This document shows, one piece after another, positions 42,864 through 53,900 of a stretch of 64,000 nucleotides of DNA. Under the pieces are notes generated by a model. The model was not told the DNA's origin. It searched no databases and worked only from the letters and a program-made list of their open reading frames with translations. This DNA comes from Rhodanobacter spathiphylli B39. GTDB lineage: Bacteria > Pseudomonadota > Gammaproteobacteria > Xanthomonadales > Rhodanobacteraceae. The stretch lies in the NCBI RefSeq assembly GCF_000264295.1, contig NZ_AJXT01000033.1, positions 1-64,000 of the forward strand. The letters run 5' to 3'. Position numbers and translations under genes: made by a program. Each line of letters starts with the position of its first letter. Position 1 is the first letter of the stretch.

Positions 42864-42907
42864 ATGGCAGGAGGTCGCCAAACGGGCTGCCGCAACGGAT
42901 CGGAGCC

Positions 42908-42941
42908 GTCGTGCCGGGACGACCGGGTCGGGATGAACCCG
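42908..42941. promoter_or_regulatory. Tandem dyads, candidate enhancer (UAS) sites
   Basis: GTCGTGCCGGGACGAC (42908-42923) has perfect 5-bp arms. It abuts CGGGTCGGGATGAACCCG (42924-42941), also with 5-bp arms. They lie about 70-103 bp upstream of the predicted sigma-54 start, a normal distance for activator binding, and the two dyads are 17 bp apart centre to centre. Confidence 0.45.
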
Positions 42942-43009
42942 TTTCGACAACGCACCTGGGGAAAACTTGACCCGGGCAGGAATGCGAAGGTGCGCGCCGC
43001 GCGTGCCGC

Positions 43010-44011
<1,002 letters not shown>

Positions 44012-44257
44012 TCACCCAAAAGAACCCTGGCACGCCATGCCGGCATGCCGCGAAATCCCCCTGGTATCCATCATGGTCCGGCCCTGGCCCACGACCAGCG
44101 GCGACGATGCGACAAGCGGGCCGTTGCCGCTGCCGTCCCGGGAGGCCGTTGTCTGTAGTACCTGCGCCCTGGACGCTGTAGTACATCGCCTTGTTCCGGC
44201 CTGGCCCCGGCAAACCGCCGCTGTCCTTGCCGTGTCGGGTGTTCAGCGCGGCCGGCG

Positions 44258-44890
44258 TCAGCTCCGATCGCGCCCACGCAAAACCCGCAACCGCTTGGCC
44301 GACAGCAGCGCCAGCGCCAGCAGGGTCACCACCACCGACGCCCAGCGCAGATGTGCCTCGTGCAGGGCAAGCGCAGCGAAAATCAGCGCCCCGGCGAACA
44401 GTTCCAGCAGCCACTGGCGTGCCTTCTGCCGGGGCAGATCGGGCGCCAGCCCGGCAAGGAATGCGACATGCAGCCACAGCACCGCCATGCAGGCGTAGGT
44501 AGCGCCCAGCGCTATCCCGTAGACCAGCAGGCCCTGGCCCTGCTGAAAGCCCTCGAACACGAAGCGGATCACCACCGGCATCAGCGCCACCAGGCTGAGC
44601 AGCAGCAGGTTGATCGCCGTGCCCACCGGGTCGATGTCGCGCAGATGGGCCACGATGCGCCGATGGAAGGCCCACACCGTGCCGATCAGGAAGAAGCTCA
44701 GGAAATAGATCAGCAGGGGCGTCGCCCAGGCCTCCCACAGCGTTCTACCCGGCAACGCCTCGGGCTTGATCTCGATCGCCGACAGCGTGATGGCGATGGC
44801 GAACACGCCATCGGAAAGCATGACCAGTCGGTCCAGGTGACGCTGGCCGACGTGATGATCCGAAACCGCCTGCGTGACGCGATGATCCAT
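44258..44890 (-). CDS. TMEM175 family potassium channel-like protein
   Basis: 210 residues. The first helix holds RLVMLSDGVFAIAITL, the FSDGVFAI motif of bacterial TMEM175 channels, followed by five more membrane segments. Bacterial members form tetrameric potassium channels. It is divergent from fpr and unconnected to the upstream sigma-54 activator as far as can be seen. Confidence 0.9.
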   Translation of the reverse strand: MDHRVTQAVSDHHVGQRHLDRLVMLSDGVFAIAITLSAIEIKPEALPGRTLWEAWATPLLIYFLSFFLIGTVWAFHRRIVAHLRDIDPVGTAINLLLLSLVALMPVVIRFVFEGFQQGQGLLVYGIALGATYACMAVLWLHVAFLAGLAPDLPRQKARQWLLELFAGALIFAALALHEAHLRWASVVVTLLALALLSAKRLRVLRGRDRS

Positions 44891-45130
44891 CGTCTCCTTC
44901 CCCTTCGTTCGCCTGTGGCCGAATGCCGCATGATGCCGCAGATCACCGCGCGGGTCTGCGACAGGCAGGCGGTGGATCGCGTATCCTTGGCAGCCACGTC
45001 GCCGCGCTCATTCCGGCGCTCGCAAGGCACCGTGGCCACACTGGCACCCTCCCCGCGAGTCCCCAGCTCCGCCTCGCCGGAGGGCCCGGCGCGCGACTCC
45101 CCGAACCAGCGACGACGCGAGACAACCGAC

Positions 45131-45907
45131 ATGGTGGCAATGGCAACCGAGCACGTGATCGACGTGCAGCACTGGAACGACAGCCTGTTCTCGTTCCGCA
45201 CCACGCGCGATCCCGGCTTCCGCTTCGACAGCGGCCAGTTCGTGATGATCGGCCTGGAAACGGACGGCCGTCCGCTGATGCGCGCGTACTCGATCGCCAG
45301 CGCCAGCTGGGAGGAGCACCTGGAGTTCTTCTCGATCAAGGTCGCCGACGGCCCACTGACCTCGCGCCTGCAGCACCTGAAGCCCGGCGATCCGCTGATC
45401 GTCACGCGCAAACCCACCGGCACCCTGGTGCTGACCGACCTCAAGCCCGGGAAGAACCTGTACCTGCTGGGCACCGGCACCGGGCTGGCGCCGTTCATGA
45501 GCATCATCCGCGACCCCGACACCTATGAGCGCTTCGACCGGATCGTGCTGGCCCACGGCGTGCGCCGGATCGAGGACCTTGCCTACGCGCACTATCTCGA
45601 ACACGAGCTGCCGCAGCACGAATACCTGGGCGAGCTGGTGCGCGAGAAACTGATCTACTACCCCACCGTGACCCGCGAACCGTTCCGTCACCGCGGCCGC
45701 ATCACCGACGCGATCGTCGATGGCGTGATGAGCGAGGCGGTCGGCCTGCCGCCGCTGAACCCGGTCACCGACCGCGTGATGCTGTGCGGCAGTCCGGCGA
45801 TGCTGGACGACCTGTGCGCCCTGCTCGACGGCCGCGGCTTCCAGGCCTCGCCGCGCACCCGTGCGCCGGGCGACTACGTGATCGAGCGGGCCTTCGTGGA
45901 GAAGTAG
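45131..45907 (+). CDS. fpr: Ferredoxin-NADP(+) reductase
   Basis: 258 residues of the bacterial Fpr type. RAYSIASASWEEHLEFFSIKV (shortened: RAYSIAS) is the FAD site, LGTGTGLAPFMSI the NADP pocket and VMLCGSPAML the later nucleotide motif. ATG 45131 is used; another ATG three codons later is possible. It supplies or removes electrons from ferredoxin or flavodoxin, often during oxidative stress. Confidence 0.95.
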   Translation: MVAMATEHVIDVQHWNDSLFSFRTTRDPGFRFDSGQFVMIGLETDGRPLMRAYSIASASWEEHLEFFSIKVADGPLTSRLQHLKPGDPLIVTRKPTGTLVLTDLKPGKNLYLLGTGTGLAPFMSIIRDPDTYERFDRIVLAHGVRRIEDLAYAHYLEHELPQHEYLGELVREKLIYYPTVTREPFRHRGRITDAIVDGVMSEAVGLPPLNPVTDRVMLCGSPAMLDDLCALLDGRGFQASPRTRAPGDYVIERAFVEK

Positions 45908-45991
45908 CCGGGCGGGCGAGCGGTGGTGTTCCCGCCGCGCCGCCTTGTTTCTGCTTCAATGCAGGCATCGCCACGCGGGAAACACCAGCCG

Positions 45992-46474
45992 ATGGATATC
46001 GCCCTGTACGTGCTCGCCGCCCTGCTGATCGTCGGCGGCCTCGCCGGGTCGGTGCTGCCGGCCCTGCCGGGCATCCCGATGGTTTTCGGCGGGATCTGGC
46101 TGGTCGCCGCCGTGGACGATTACCGGCACCTGGGCCTGTGGTGGCTGCTGATCATCGGGGCGCTGGGCACGCTCGGCGTCATCGTCGACTTCATCGCCGG
46201 CACGCTGGGCGCCAAACGGGTCGGCGCCAGCCAACGCGCGTTGTGGGGCGCCACCATCGGCACCTTTGTCGGCATGTTCTTCGGCATCCCGGGCCTGCTG
46301 CTCGGGCCGTTCGCGGGCGCGCTGGTCGGCGAGCTCGCCTCCGGCACCAGCGTGCTGCGTTCGGCGCACGTGGGTGCGGCGACGTGGCTTGGACTGTTGC
46401 TGGGCACCCTGTTCAAGCTGGTGCTGTCGTTCCTGATGGTGGGCCTGTTCGGCCTGGCGATGCTGTTCGGCTGA
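45992..46474 (+). CDS. DUF456 family membrane protein
   Basis: 160 residues, nearly all hydrophobic, with Gly-rich helices (LIVGGLAGSVLPALPGIPMV, GTFVGMFFGIPGLLLGPFAG) characteristic of DUF456. It is convergent with the hemolysin III gene (22 bp apart). Function unknown; an inner-membrane protein. Confidence 0.88.
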   Translation: MDIALYVLAALLIVGGLAGSVLPALPGIPMVFGGIWLVAAVDDYRHLGLWWLLIIGALGTLGVIVDFIAGTLGAKRVGASQRALWGATIGTFVGMFFGIPGLLLGPFAGALVGELASGTSVLRSAHVGAATWLGLLLGTLFKLVLSFLMVGLFGLAMLFG

Positions 46475-46496
46475 ACCGCTCGGCGACGCGGCGGAC

Positions 46497-47165
46497 TCAC
46501 ACGGGCCCGTCGGGAATCACGTACAGCAGCACGGCGAGGAAGTGCAGCACGCTGCCGGCCAGCACGAACACATGCCACAGCGCGTGGTGATACGGCAGTC
46601 GTCGCCACAGGTAGAACGGCACGCCCAGGGTATAGGCCAGGCCGCCGGCCAGCAGCAGCGCGGTGCCGCCGCCCTGCAGGTGCTTGCTGAGCGGCTCGAA
46701 AGCCACCATGCCGATCCAGCCCATCCCCACGTACAGCAACACCGCCAGCTTGTGGTAGCGCTTGAGCAAGCCGAGCTCGAGCGCGCTGCCCGCCAGGGCC
46801 AGCGTCCACACCGCGGCAAACAGGCTCCAGCCCCACACCCCGGGCAGCGCGATCAGGGTGAACGGGGTGTAGGTGCCGGCGATCAGCACATAGATCGCGA
46901 TGTGATCGAGCGCGCGCAGCGTCGGCTTGGCGGCGACCAGGGGGATCGAGTGATACAGCGTGGAGGCGGTGTAGAGCAGCACCAGCGAGGTGCCGAACAC
47001 CGCGCAGGCCACCACCGTCAACGCATTGCCATGCAGGGCCGCGAAGGCCACCAGGGTCGCCAGGCCGGCGATGCTCAGCACGATGCCCAGGCCGTGGATG
47101 ATGCTGCTGGCAAGTTCGTCGCCGAAGCTGTAGCTCGGCATGGCGGTGCCGGACAAGGCGGTCAT
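46497..47165 (-). CDS. Hemolysin III / TrhA family membrane protein
   Basis: 222 residues, seven membrane segments. The family motifs are SIIHGLG near the N terminus, SSLYH-like STLYHSIP, and the ALDHIAIYVLIAGTYTPF and HALWHVFVLAGSVLHF histidine clusters, forming the metal site of the PAQR superfamily. In E. coli TrhA is linked to membrane lipid homeostasis; haemolysis is a historical label. Confidence 0.92.
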   Translation of the reverse strand: MTALSGTAMPSYSFGDELASSIIHGLGIVLSIAGLATLVAFAALHGNALTVVACAVFGTSLVLLYTASTLYHSIPLVAAKPTLRALDHIAIYVLIAGTYTPFTLIALPGVWGWSLFAAVWTLALAGSALELGLLKRYHKLAVLLYVGMGWIGMVAFEPLSKHLQGGGTALLLAGGLAYTLGVPFYLWRRLPYHHALWHVFVLAGSVLHFLAVLLYVIPDGPV

Positions 47166-47255
47166 GGGTTTCTCCGGGGAACGCGGGGACGCGCAGCTCT
47201 ACCTTAACCGCGCGCCCGCCTTGTGCATACCGCGGCGCATGGTCGCGCCGTCACA

Positions 47256-47690
47256 CTATTCGATGATGAAGGCACCGAAGGCCACGCCCAGGTTCCAGCC
47301 CTCGCCCTTGCCGCTGAGCGCCAGCGAGACGCTGCCCTTGGTCAGCACCTGCGCAGCGGCGGATTTCGACGCGCCCGCATGTGCCTCGGCATCGGCATAG
47401 CTGCCCAGCACGTCGCGCACGCCGGTCACGCCGCTGAACTTGCCGATGCCGTTGCTGATCTTCGTCTTGCCGAAGGTCAGGCCACCGCCCTTGGCCCGCA
47501 GCTTCACGTTGAGGCTCTGGCCGTTGCTGCAGCGGACCGTGCCGGTGCCCTTGGCGGTCTTGTAGAACACCGACCAGCCGGACAGCTGGAAAGTCATCTT
47601 GCACGAAATGTCGCCCGCCCGCGCCGGCGCACCCAGCATCAGTCCGCTGCACGCCAGCACGACCACGCCCGCCCATTTGATCACGTTCAT
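47256..47690 (-). CDS. Exported hypothetical protein
   Basis: 144 residues with a signal peptide (about 1-25, APARA). The mature protein is Gly-rich and beta-rich with two cysteines (DISCKMTFQL, TVRCSNGQ), possibly a disulfide. ATG 47690 follows GAGG by seven bases. It resembles small exported proteins of unknown function common in Lysobacterales. Confidence 0.75.
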   Translation of the reverse strand: MNVIKWAGVVVLACSGLMLGAPARAGDISCKMTFQLSGWSVFYKTAKGTGTVRCSNGQSLNVKLRAKGGGLTFGKTKISNGIGKFSGVTGVRDVLGSYADAEAHAGASKSAAAQVLTKGSVSLALSGKGEGWNLGVAFGAFIIE

Positions 47691-47980
47691 CCTGTTGCCT
47701 CGTCGCCTGCCGGCCGGTTGCCGTCGCCTGATTGTTGCAGGACAGCTGCGCGCTTCGCGAGCGCCAGTGTCCGCACGGCGGCGGGGACTGATGGTCGGGG
47801 GCGCAGCCGCAGAAAAAATCCCCGGCGGACGACCGCACCCGGCAAACCCGCATTTGGCCATCCAGACGTCCTGTTGCGCAAGTGCGGTTTGGCGGCATAG
47901 GCTCGGGTCGCGGCAGCACGATCCCCCTGCTCACGCAGCGTGACCGCCGCAACATCCCCACCGATGTCAGGAGGTTGACC

Positions 47981-48649
47981 ATGTCTCCCGCAAGCCTGGC
48001 TGTTGCTCACCGTACCCATCCCGACCCCGCGCGCATCGCGGCCATCAGCGCCGCCATCGCACTCAACCTGGCGGTGATCATGATCGCGACGAGGCCTTCG
48101 GGCCCGGCGTTCTTCCACGCGATCCAGCGGCTCAACCCGATACCCACGATCAGCTTCATTCCGCCACCGGAGCCGGTGATACCGCCACCACCGGTCGAGG
48201 TGCTGCCGCTGCCGCATCCACCCGTGGCGCCACCGGTGGTCCACCACCTGACGCCGATCAGCCCGCCGGTGGCGACACCCGTCGCCGACGGCAACGTGCC
48301 GGTGGCGCCGGTCACCACGCCCACCCTGCTGCCGGCGGGCACGACCACCGGACCCGCGGTGGACACCGCACCGGTCGAAGCCAGCCTGGCCTATCGTTCG
48401 GCCCCGCTGCACTTCCCCACCCGCGCGTTGCAGCAACGCATGCACGGCACCGTGCTGCTGCGCGTGCTGGTGGATGAGACCGGCAAACCGGTGCAGGTGA
48501 CGGTGGAGCGCGGCAGTGGTTACCTGCTGCTGGATCGCAGCGCCATCCAGCAGGTGCTGGACGGCTGGCGCTTCCAGCCCGCCATGGTCGACGGACGGGC
48601 GGTGCGTGCGCTGGCGCGGGTGCCGGTGACGTTCAATCTGCGCGAATGA
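47981..48649 (+). CDS. tonB: TonB energy transducer
   Basis: 222 residues: an N-terminal anchor (about 22-40), a Pro-rich spacer (IPPPPVEVLPLPHPPVAPPV) and a C-terminal TonB domain (MHGTVLLRVLVDETGKPVQV, GWRFQPAMVDGRAV). ATG 47981 has a perfect AGGAGG six bases upstream, which decides the start over 47882. It energises outer-membrane receptors, and the large receptor at 50916-53975 is a candidate client. Confidence 0.92.
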   Translation: MSPASLAVAHRTHPDPARIAAISAAIALNLAVIMIATRPSGPAFFHAIQRLNPIPTISFIPPPEPVIPPPPVEVLPLPHPPVAPPVVHHLTPISPPVATPVADGNVPVAPVTTPTLLPAGTTTGPAVDTAPVEASLAYRSAPLHFPTRALQQRMHGTVLLRVLVDETGKPVQVTVERGSGYLLLDRSAIQQVLDGWRFQPAMVDGRAVRALARVPVTFNLRE

Positions 48650-48781
48650 AGGGCGCCGCGACACGGCGCCCGGGCCGTTCCGGCGGCACGCCGGGCGCCG
48701 TCGTCACGGCTGTCCAGCTCAACAACCTGTTAACGATGCGCATGATCCACTTGCGTCCATTCACCCTGCCAGGTTCCACGC

Positions 48782-49354
48782 ATGGGCACGCATCGACACC
48801 TCCTGAAAACCCTGCGCAGCATCGCGATCGAACACGCCGGCTCCGCCCAACCCGACCTTGCCTCGATGGCCCGCGAACTGGGCCGCGTGGTGCACCAGGA
48901 CGCCTCGTCCATCGCCACCCGGCTGGCCTCGCTGCGGCGGCGGCAGCGCGGCTTCGAGCAGATCCTGCTGACCCGGCGCAACAAGCCGCCACTGAGCCTG
49001 TGGATCGTCGCCTGGCCGGCGAACCACGTTTCCCCGCTGCGCGAACATGGCGCGTGGGGGCTGGAGATGGCCCTGGTCGGCGCACTGGAAGTGCAATCCT
49101 GCCGGCGCGAAGCCGCCTCGAACGAACTGACGGTGCAGGATCGCCAATGGCTTGGCCCGGGTGACGGCGCCTGGTTCGACGGCGAGGCCCGCCAGCTGCG
49201 CCGCTGCCGCAACCTGTCGCGCTACGAGACAGCCCTTTCGCTACACGTCTACGGCGATGACATGGCCGACTACGCCACGGCCGGGCGGGTCGGGCCGGCC
49301 GGGCAGCTGATGGTCGCGCCACGCCGCATCACCGCCAGCCGCATGCACGGCTGA
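48782..49354 (+). CDS. Cysteine-dioxygenase-like cupin protein
   Basis: 190 residues resembling the cysteine dioxygenase cupin: LWIVAWPANHVSPLREHGAWG and GALEVQ for the first cupin motif and LSLHVYG (His155) for the second. In true CDO the first motif is HDH, giving two iron histidines; here it reads REH (87-89), so the first metal ligand is Arg87. The iron site is therefore incomplete and activity is doubtful. It is followed after 25 bp by an FAD/NAD(P)-binding gene, probably co-transcribed. Confidence 0.7.
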   Translation: MGTHRHLLKTLRSIAIEHAGSAQPDLASMARELGRVVHQDASSIATRLASLRRRQRGFEQILLTRRNKPPLSLWIVAWPANHVSPLREHGAWGLEMALVGALEVQSCRREAASNELTVQDRQWLGPGDGAWFDGEARQLRRCRNLSRYETALSLHVYGDDMADYATAGRVGPAGQLMVAPRRITASRMHG

Positions 49355-49379
49355 TCTGCAACCCGACGAAAGAAGCGCC

Positions 49380-50744
49380 ATGTTTCGACGCCTTGCCATC
49401 ATCGGCGGTGGTGCCGCGGCCGCCAGTTTGCTCAGCGAACTGCTGGAACGCGACGCCACCCCGCCCTTGCAACTGGACTGGTTCACCGGCGGTGGCCATC
49501 CCGCCCGCGGCGTGGCGTACGCCACCACGTCCGAGCAGCACCTGCTGAACGTGCGGGCGGCATCGATGAGCATGTTCGCCGGCAAGCCGCGCGGTTTCCT
49601 CGACTTCGTGCAGCGCAGCGATCCGGCCGTCAACGGCACCGACTTCCTGCCGCGCCGACTGTACGGTGACTACCTCGAGGCCGAGGTGGCGAGGGCGCTG
49701 AAGCAGGGCCGGGCACGCGGCCATCACGTCAACCTGATTCCCATCGCGGTGGATGCGCTGGTGCCGGAAACCGATGGCGTCACCGTGATCCATGGCGAGG
49801 AAAGCCATCACGTCGACGCGGCCGTGCTGGCCATTGGCGCGCTGCCGCCGCAGCCGCTGGGCGTGGTGGGCGAAGCGGCGCTGGCCAGCGGGCGCTACGT
49901 CGTCGATCCATGGCGCCTGCTGGCCGCCGCCGAGCAGATACAGCCGCCGCGCAAGGTGGTGCTGGTGGGACTGGGGCTGACCGCCGTCGATGTGGTGCTG
50001 GAACTGTCCGCGCGCTGGCCGCAGGCCGGGTTCGTCGGCCTGTCCCGGCACGGCCGCTTTCCCGAAGCTCACCTGCGCAACGCGGCATTGCCCGTCGACG
50101 ATGGTGCCGGGCTGGTCGAGGCGATGCGCGATGCGCCGGAAATCCGCCAGTGGACACGCCTGCTGCGCGAGGCCATCGGCCAGCCCGGCATCGAATGGCG
50201 GGCCGTGGTGGACAGCCTGCGCCCGCACCTCTCCGGCCTGTGGGCCGAACTTCCGCTGGAGCAGCGCTCGCGTTTCATGCGGCACGCCCGGTGGGCGTGG
50301 GAGCGCGCGCGTCATCGCATGGCGCCGGCAGTCCACGACGCGGTTGATGCCCTGGAGCGCAGCGGCCGGCTGCAGCGTCGATGCGGGCGGCTGCGCGCGG
50401 TGGAGGTCGATGGCGCCTCGCTGCGACTGACCCTGGCCCACGCCGGCGTCGTCGAGACGCTGGACGCCGACCTGGTGATCCAGACGGTCGGGCTGGAGAC
50501 GGACCTGCGACGCAGCGATCATCGACTGATCAGCCAGTTGCTCACCAACGCCCACATCGAGGCCGATCCGCTGGGCCTGGGCGTGATCGCCGACCGCAAC
50601 GGCCACCTGCATCACGCAGGCCAGCCCTGGCCCCATCTGTTCGCGATCGGCAGCCTGTTGCGCGGCACCCTGTGGGAATCCACCGCGATGCCGGAAATCC
50701 GCCAGCAGGCACGTCAGCTGGCCGACCGGTTGCTGGACGGCTGA
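49380..50744 (+). CDS. FAD/NAD(P)-binding protein
   Basis: 454 residues with a nucleotide-binding N terminus (LAIIGGGAAAASLLSELLE) and a second Rossmann motif VVLVGLGLTAVDVVLEL. The pattern HPARGVAYATTSEQHLLNVR is typical of the FAD-NAD(P)-binding family Pfam lists as NAD_binding_9. Such proteins are uncharacterised oxidoreductases. It is the partner of the CDO-like gene 25 bp upstream. Confidence 0.85.
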   Translation: MFRRLAIIGGGAAAASLLSELLERDATPPLQLDWFTGGGHPARGVAYATTSEQHLLNVRAASMSMFAGKPRGFLDFVQRSDPAVNGTDFLPRRLYGDYLEAEVARALKQGRARGHHVNLIPIAVDALVPETDGVTVIHGEESHHVDAAVLAIGALPPQPLGVVGEAALASGRYVVDPWRLLAAAEQIQPPRKVVLVGLGLTAVDVVLELSARWPQAGFVGLSRHGRFPEAHLRNAALPVDDGAGLVEAMRDAPEIRQWTRLLREAIGQPGIEWRAVVDSLRPHLSGLWAELPLEQRSRFMRHARWAWERARHRMAPAVHDAVDALERSGRLQRRCGRLRAVEVDGASLRLTLAHAGVVETLDADLVIQTVGLETDLRRSDHRLISQLLTNAHIEADPLGLGVIADRNGHLHHAGQPWPHLFAIGSLLRGTLWESTAMPEIRQQARQLADRLLDG

Positions 50745-50822
50745 AATCCCGTGGGCCCGGCGATCCTTGCCCGAAACGCCGGCGTCGGCGCGGACCCTCC
50801 GTGATGGTGCCAGCGAAAAGGG

Positions 50823-50845
50823 AGCCGTCGGCGACGCCGGCGGCT
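50823..50845. terminator. Hairpin between convergent genes
   Basis: AGCCGTCGG and CCGGCGGCT arms with one mismatch enclose a short loop between the convergent FAD-binding and TonB-receptor genes. No strong U tract is present on either side. Confidence 0.5.
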
Positions 50846-50915
50846 CAAGCGGGGAAACGGGTCCGGATCTGGCGGGCGCAGCAACCCGTCGCCGGGTTGC
50901 CGCCGCCCGTGCACG

Positions 50916-53900
50916 TCAGAAGTCGTAGGTGAGGCCAAACCGCACATAGCGCGGCTGCGACTGGGATACCGCCATGCCGTAGGTGGGATCGAGCGCACCA
51001 GTTTCGCCATAGAACGGCGAGGTCTGGGTGGTGACGCGGTTGTCCAGCACGTTGTAGACCATCACGTTGAAGGCCAGCTGCTTGTCCGCCCACGCCGGGC
51101 GATATTCCGTGCTCAGGCTCAGCGTGATCTGCCACGGGTTGTGTCCCGCATCACCCGGGCGCGACGCCACGCCACCGCACCAGTGGTAGTAGTCGCCGTA
51201 GCCGGTCGGGTTGGTTTCCGCGGGACCGAACTTGCCGAGGCAGCTGCGCGGCGCGCCGGAGATGACCGCCAGGTTGCCCGACACCAGCCACTCCGCCGCC
51301 AGCTGGTAGGAGCCATACGCCTTGAGCTGGTGGCGACGACTGTTCGACAGCTCGCCGTTGGAGTATTCCATCAGCGAGGCAAAGTCCCAGTCGACCGTGG
51401 CCGACACGTCGGTCTGGCCGATGTCGGTGCGCACCTGGCCTTCGCTGTTGCCGTAGCTGCGCGAGAACAGGTAGTCGATCCTGCCGAACCACTTGCCGTC
51501 GAAGGGATGCTCCAGATAGACGTCCATGCCGTAGTAATGGCGCTTGATGCCGGAAGCGAAGCCGAAGTCGGCGGTGGTCATCGGCACCGCGTAGTAGCCA
51601 CTGCCGTCCAGCCTGGCGACCTTCAGGATGTTGGTGCGGCCCGGGTTGAACAGGTAGGCGCCGGAAATCCGGCTGGCATCGTAGGTCCCCGGGTCGATGC
51701 CCATGCGATCCATCTTCGCCGCCACCGATGCCGAATCGCTGTAGTCGTCGATCGCCGTGCGCAGGTTGCGATAGGTGGCTTTCGCACCGTAGACCCAGGC
51801 ATCGCCCAGCTTCCTGTCGAAGCCGGCGATGAATTCGTCCTGGTACTCGGACTTCAGGTTGGTGGCCGCGACCGTGTTCGGGTCCTTCGACTGGCCGTAT
51901 TCGCGGTTGGCCGAGATCGGCGCGCCGGGCCCGCGGCTGGTGTCGATCGGGGTCAGCCCGGTCGGCTGGCCATGGGCATCGATGCCGGTATAGGTGAAGT
52001 ATTCGCGGGTATACAGCGGCGCACCGGCCTGGCGCATCGCCACCGTGGCCGGCATCGCCAGGAAGTAGCGGCCGGCGTTGCCGTACACCTTGAAACTGGA
52101 GTCGCCCAGCACGTCCCAGCTGAAGCCGACGCGGGGCGCCCATTGCGGCTTGGTCAGGCGCAGGTAGGCCACGCCGTTGGGGTTGTAGTTGGTGAACTGG
52201 TCATTGCGGATACCCAGCTTGACCAGCCAGCGGTCGTCAATCTGCCAGGCGTCTTCGAGGTACTGGGCGCGCTGCTCCACGCGCACCGAGCCGCCGCCGT
52301 AGCGCTTGTATTTCGCCACGTAGTAACCCGTCTCGCCACCGGCATAGCCGTTCGGCGCGGCGACATAGGGATCGTCGCCCGGCGCCCCGATGATCGGATT
52401 GCCCGGTGCGCCCTTGTCGTATTCCCACGCAAAGCCCTGGCCGGCCATCTTGTTGCCGTCGTGCAGGTCCTTGACCGACTGGTTGTCGATGCCGCCGGTG
52501 AGCGTGTGGTCGCCCAGGTGGTAGCTGAGGTCTATGCGCAGGTTGGTGTTCTGCGTCGTGTGTGCCGGGTCGTTCACCGCGCCGATAGTGCCCGGGCTGG
52601 CGATGACGGTGCCGCCATTGAGCGCCGGGTTCTGGTTGTACGGGGAATACAGGCGCGGATAGGTCGGATCGTAGCCGATGATCTCGTTGTAGTAGGTGCC
52701 ATCCATGCGCCCGTACAACGCCGCAAGCGTCAGGTCGTCGGTGATGTAGCTGGTGAACTTGCCCGTGTACAGGTCCGCGCCGACCTTGCTGGACACGGCG
52801 TGGCTGTTGAAGCTGACGGTCTTGCCGCTGGCATAGTCGTAGTTGTAGACGTCGGCGGCATACGCCTGCCTGGTCGAGGCGCCGGCAATTTCCAGGATGT
52901 TGCTGTCGTTGATGTTCCAGTCCAGCTTGGCGTACCACTTCGGATAGTCGTTGCGGTAGCGCGTGCTGAGGTTTGAATCGGTGGAGCTGGTGCTGTTGCC
53001 CTGGCGACGTTCGGCCTCGACCGACGCGAACAGGAACAGCCTGTCCCTGACCAGCGGTCCGCCGGCATACACGCTGCCCACGGTCGTCCACGATTTCTCG
53101 TCGGCGTTGCGGTTGTACAGCGTGCCCTTGTCCGGGCCGCTGACGTAGTCGATGTCGCGTTGCTCGCCACGCGAGAACGCCGGCGTCCACGACAGCTGCG
53201 CACCGAAATGCCACGCGTCCGTGCCGCGCTTGCCCACCTGGTTGATCACCCCGCCGTCGGAGCGCCCGTAGGCAGCGCTGTAGCCGCCGCTGAGGATTTC
53301 CTGCTGGTCGATCGAGCCGTACGGCAACGCAAACCCGCCAAAGCCGCTGAGCGGATCGGTGGTGTTGAATCCGTTGATGTAATACGCGTTCTCGGTCACC
53401 GACGAGCCACCGAAGGAGACCAGCGGGTTGCCGGTCGGACCACCGAAGTAGCTGCTGCCGGCCACCACTCCGGGTGCCAGCAGGGCAATCGCCTCGGCGC
53501 TGCGGGCCAGCGGCAGGCGCGCCAGCTGTTCGGAAGTGATCACGGTGCGGGAGTCGACCGAGGTGACGTCGATCGCCGGCAGTGCGCTGGCGGTGACCGA
53601 CACCGCCGCCAGGTCCCTGGCCTTCCCGCCAGCGGCCGGCGCAAACGACACCTCGGTACCCGAGCCGATACGCAGGCTCACCTGGGTGCGCGAGTCCAGC
53701 ACCTGGCCGTCACGCACCAGGTTGACCGTGTAGGTGCCCAGTGGCAGCGAGTTGAGTGCATAGCGACCCTGCGCATCGACCGTGGCCTGGCGCGTCACGC
53801 CGGATGCACTGCTTGCCACCACGGTGGCGCCGACGGCATTCGGCACCTGGCCGAAGATGCTGCCCGTGGTGGCCTGACCGTGGGCCGCGCCGACCAGGCC

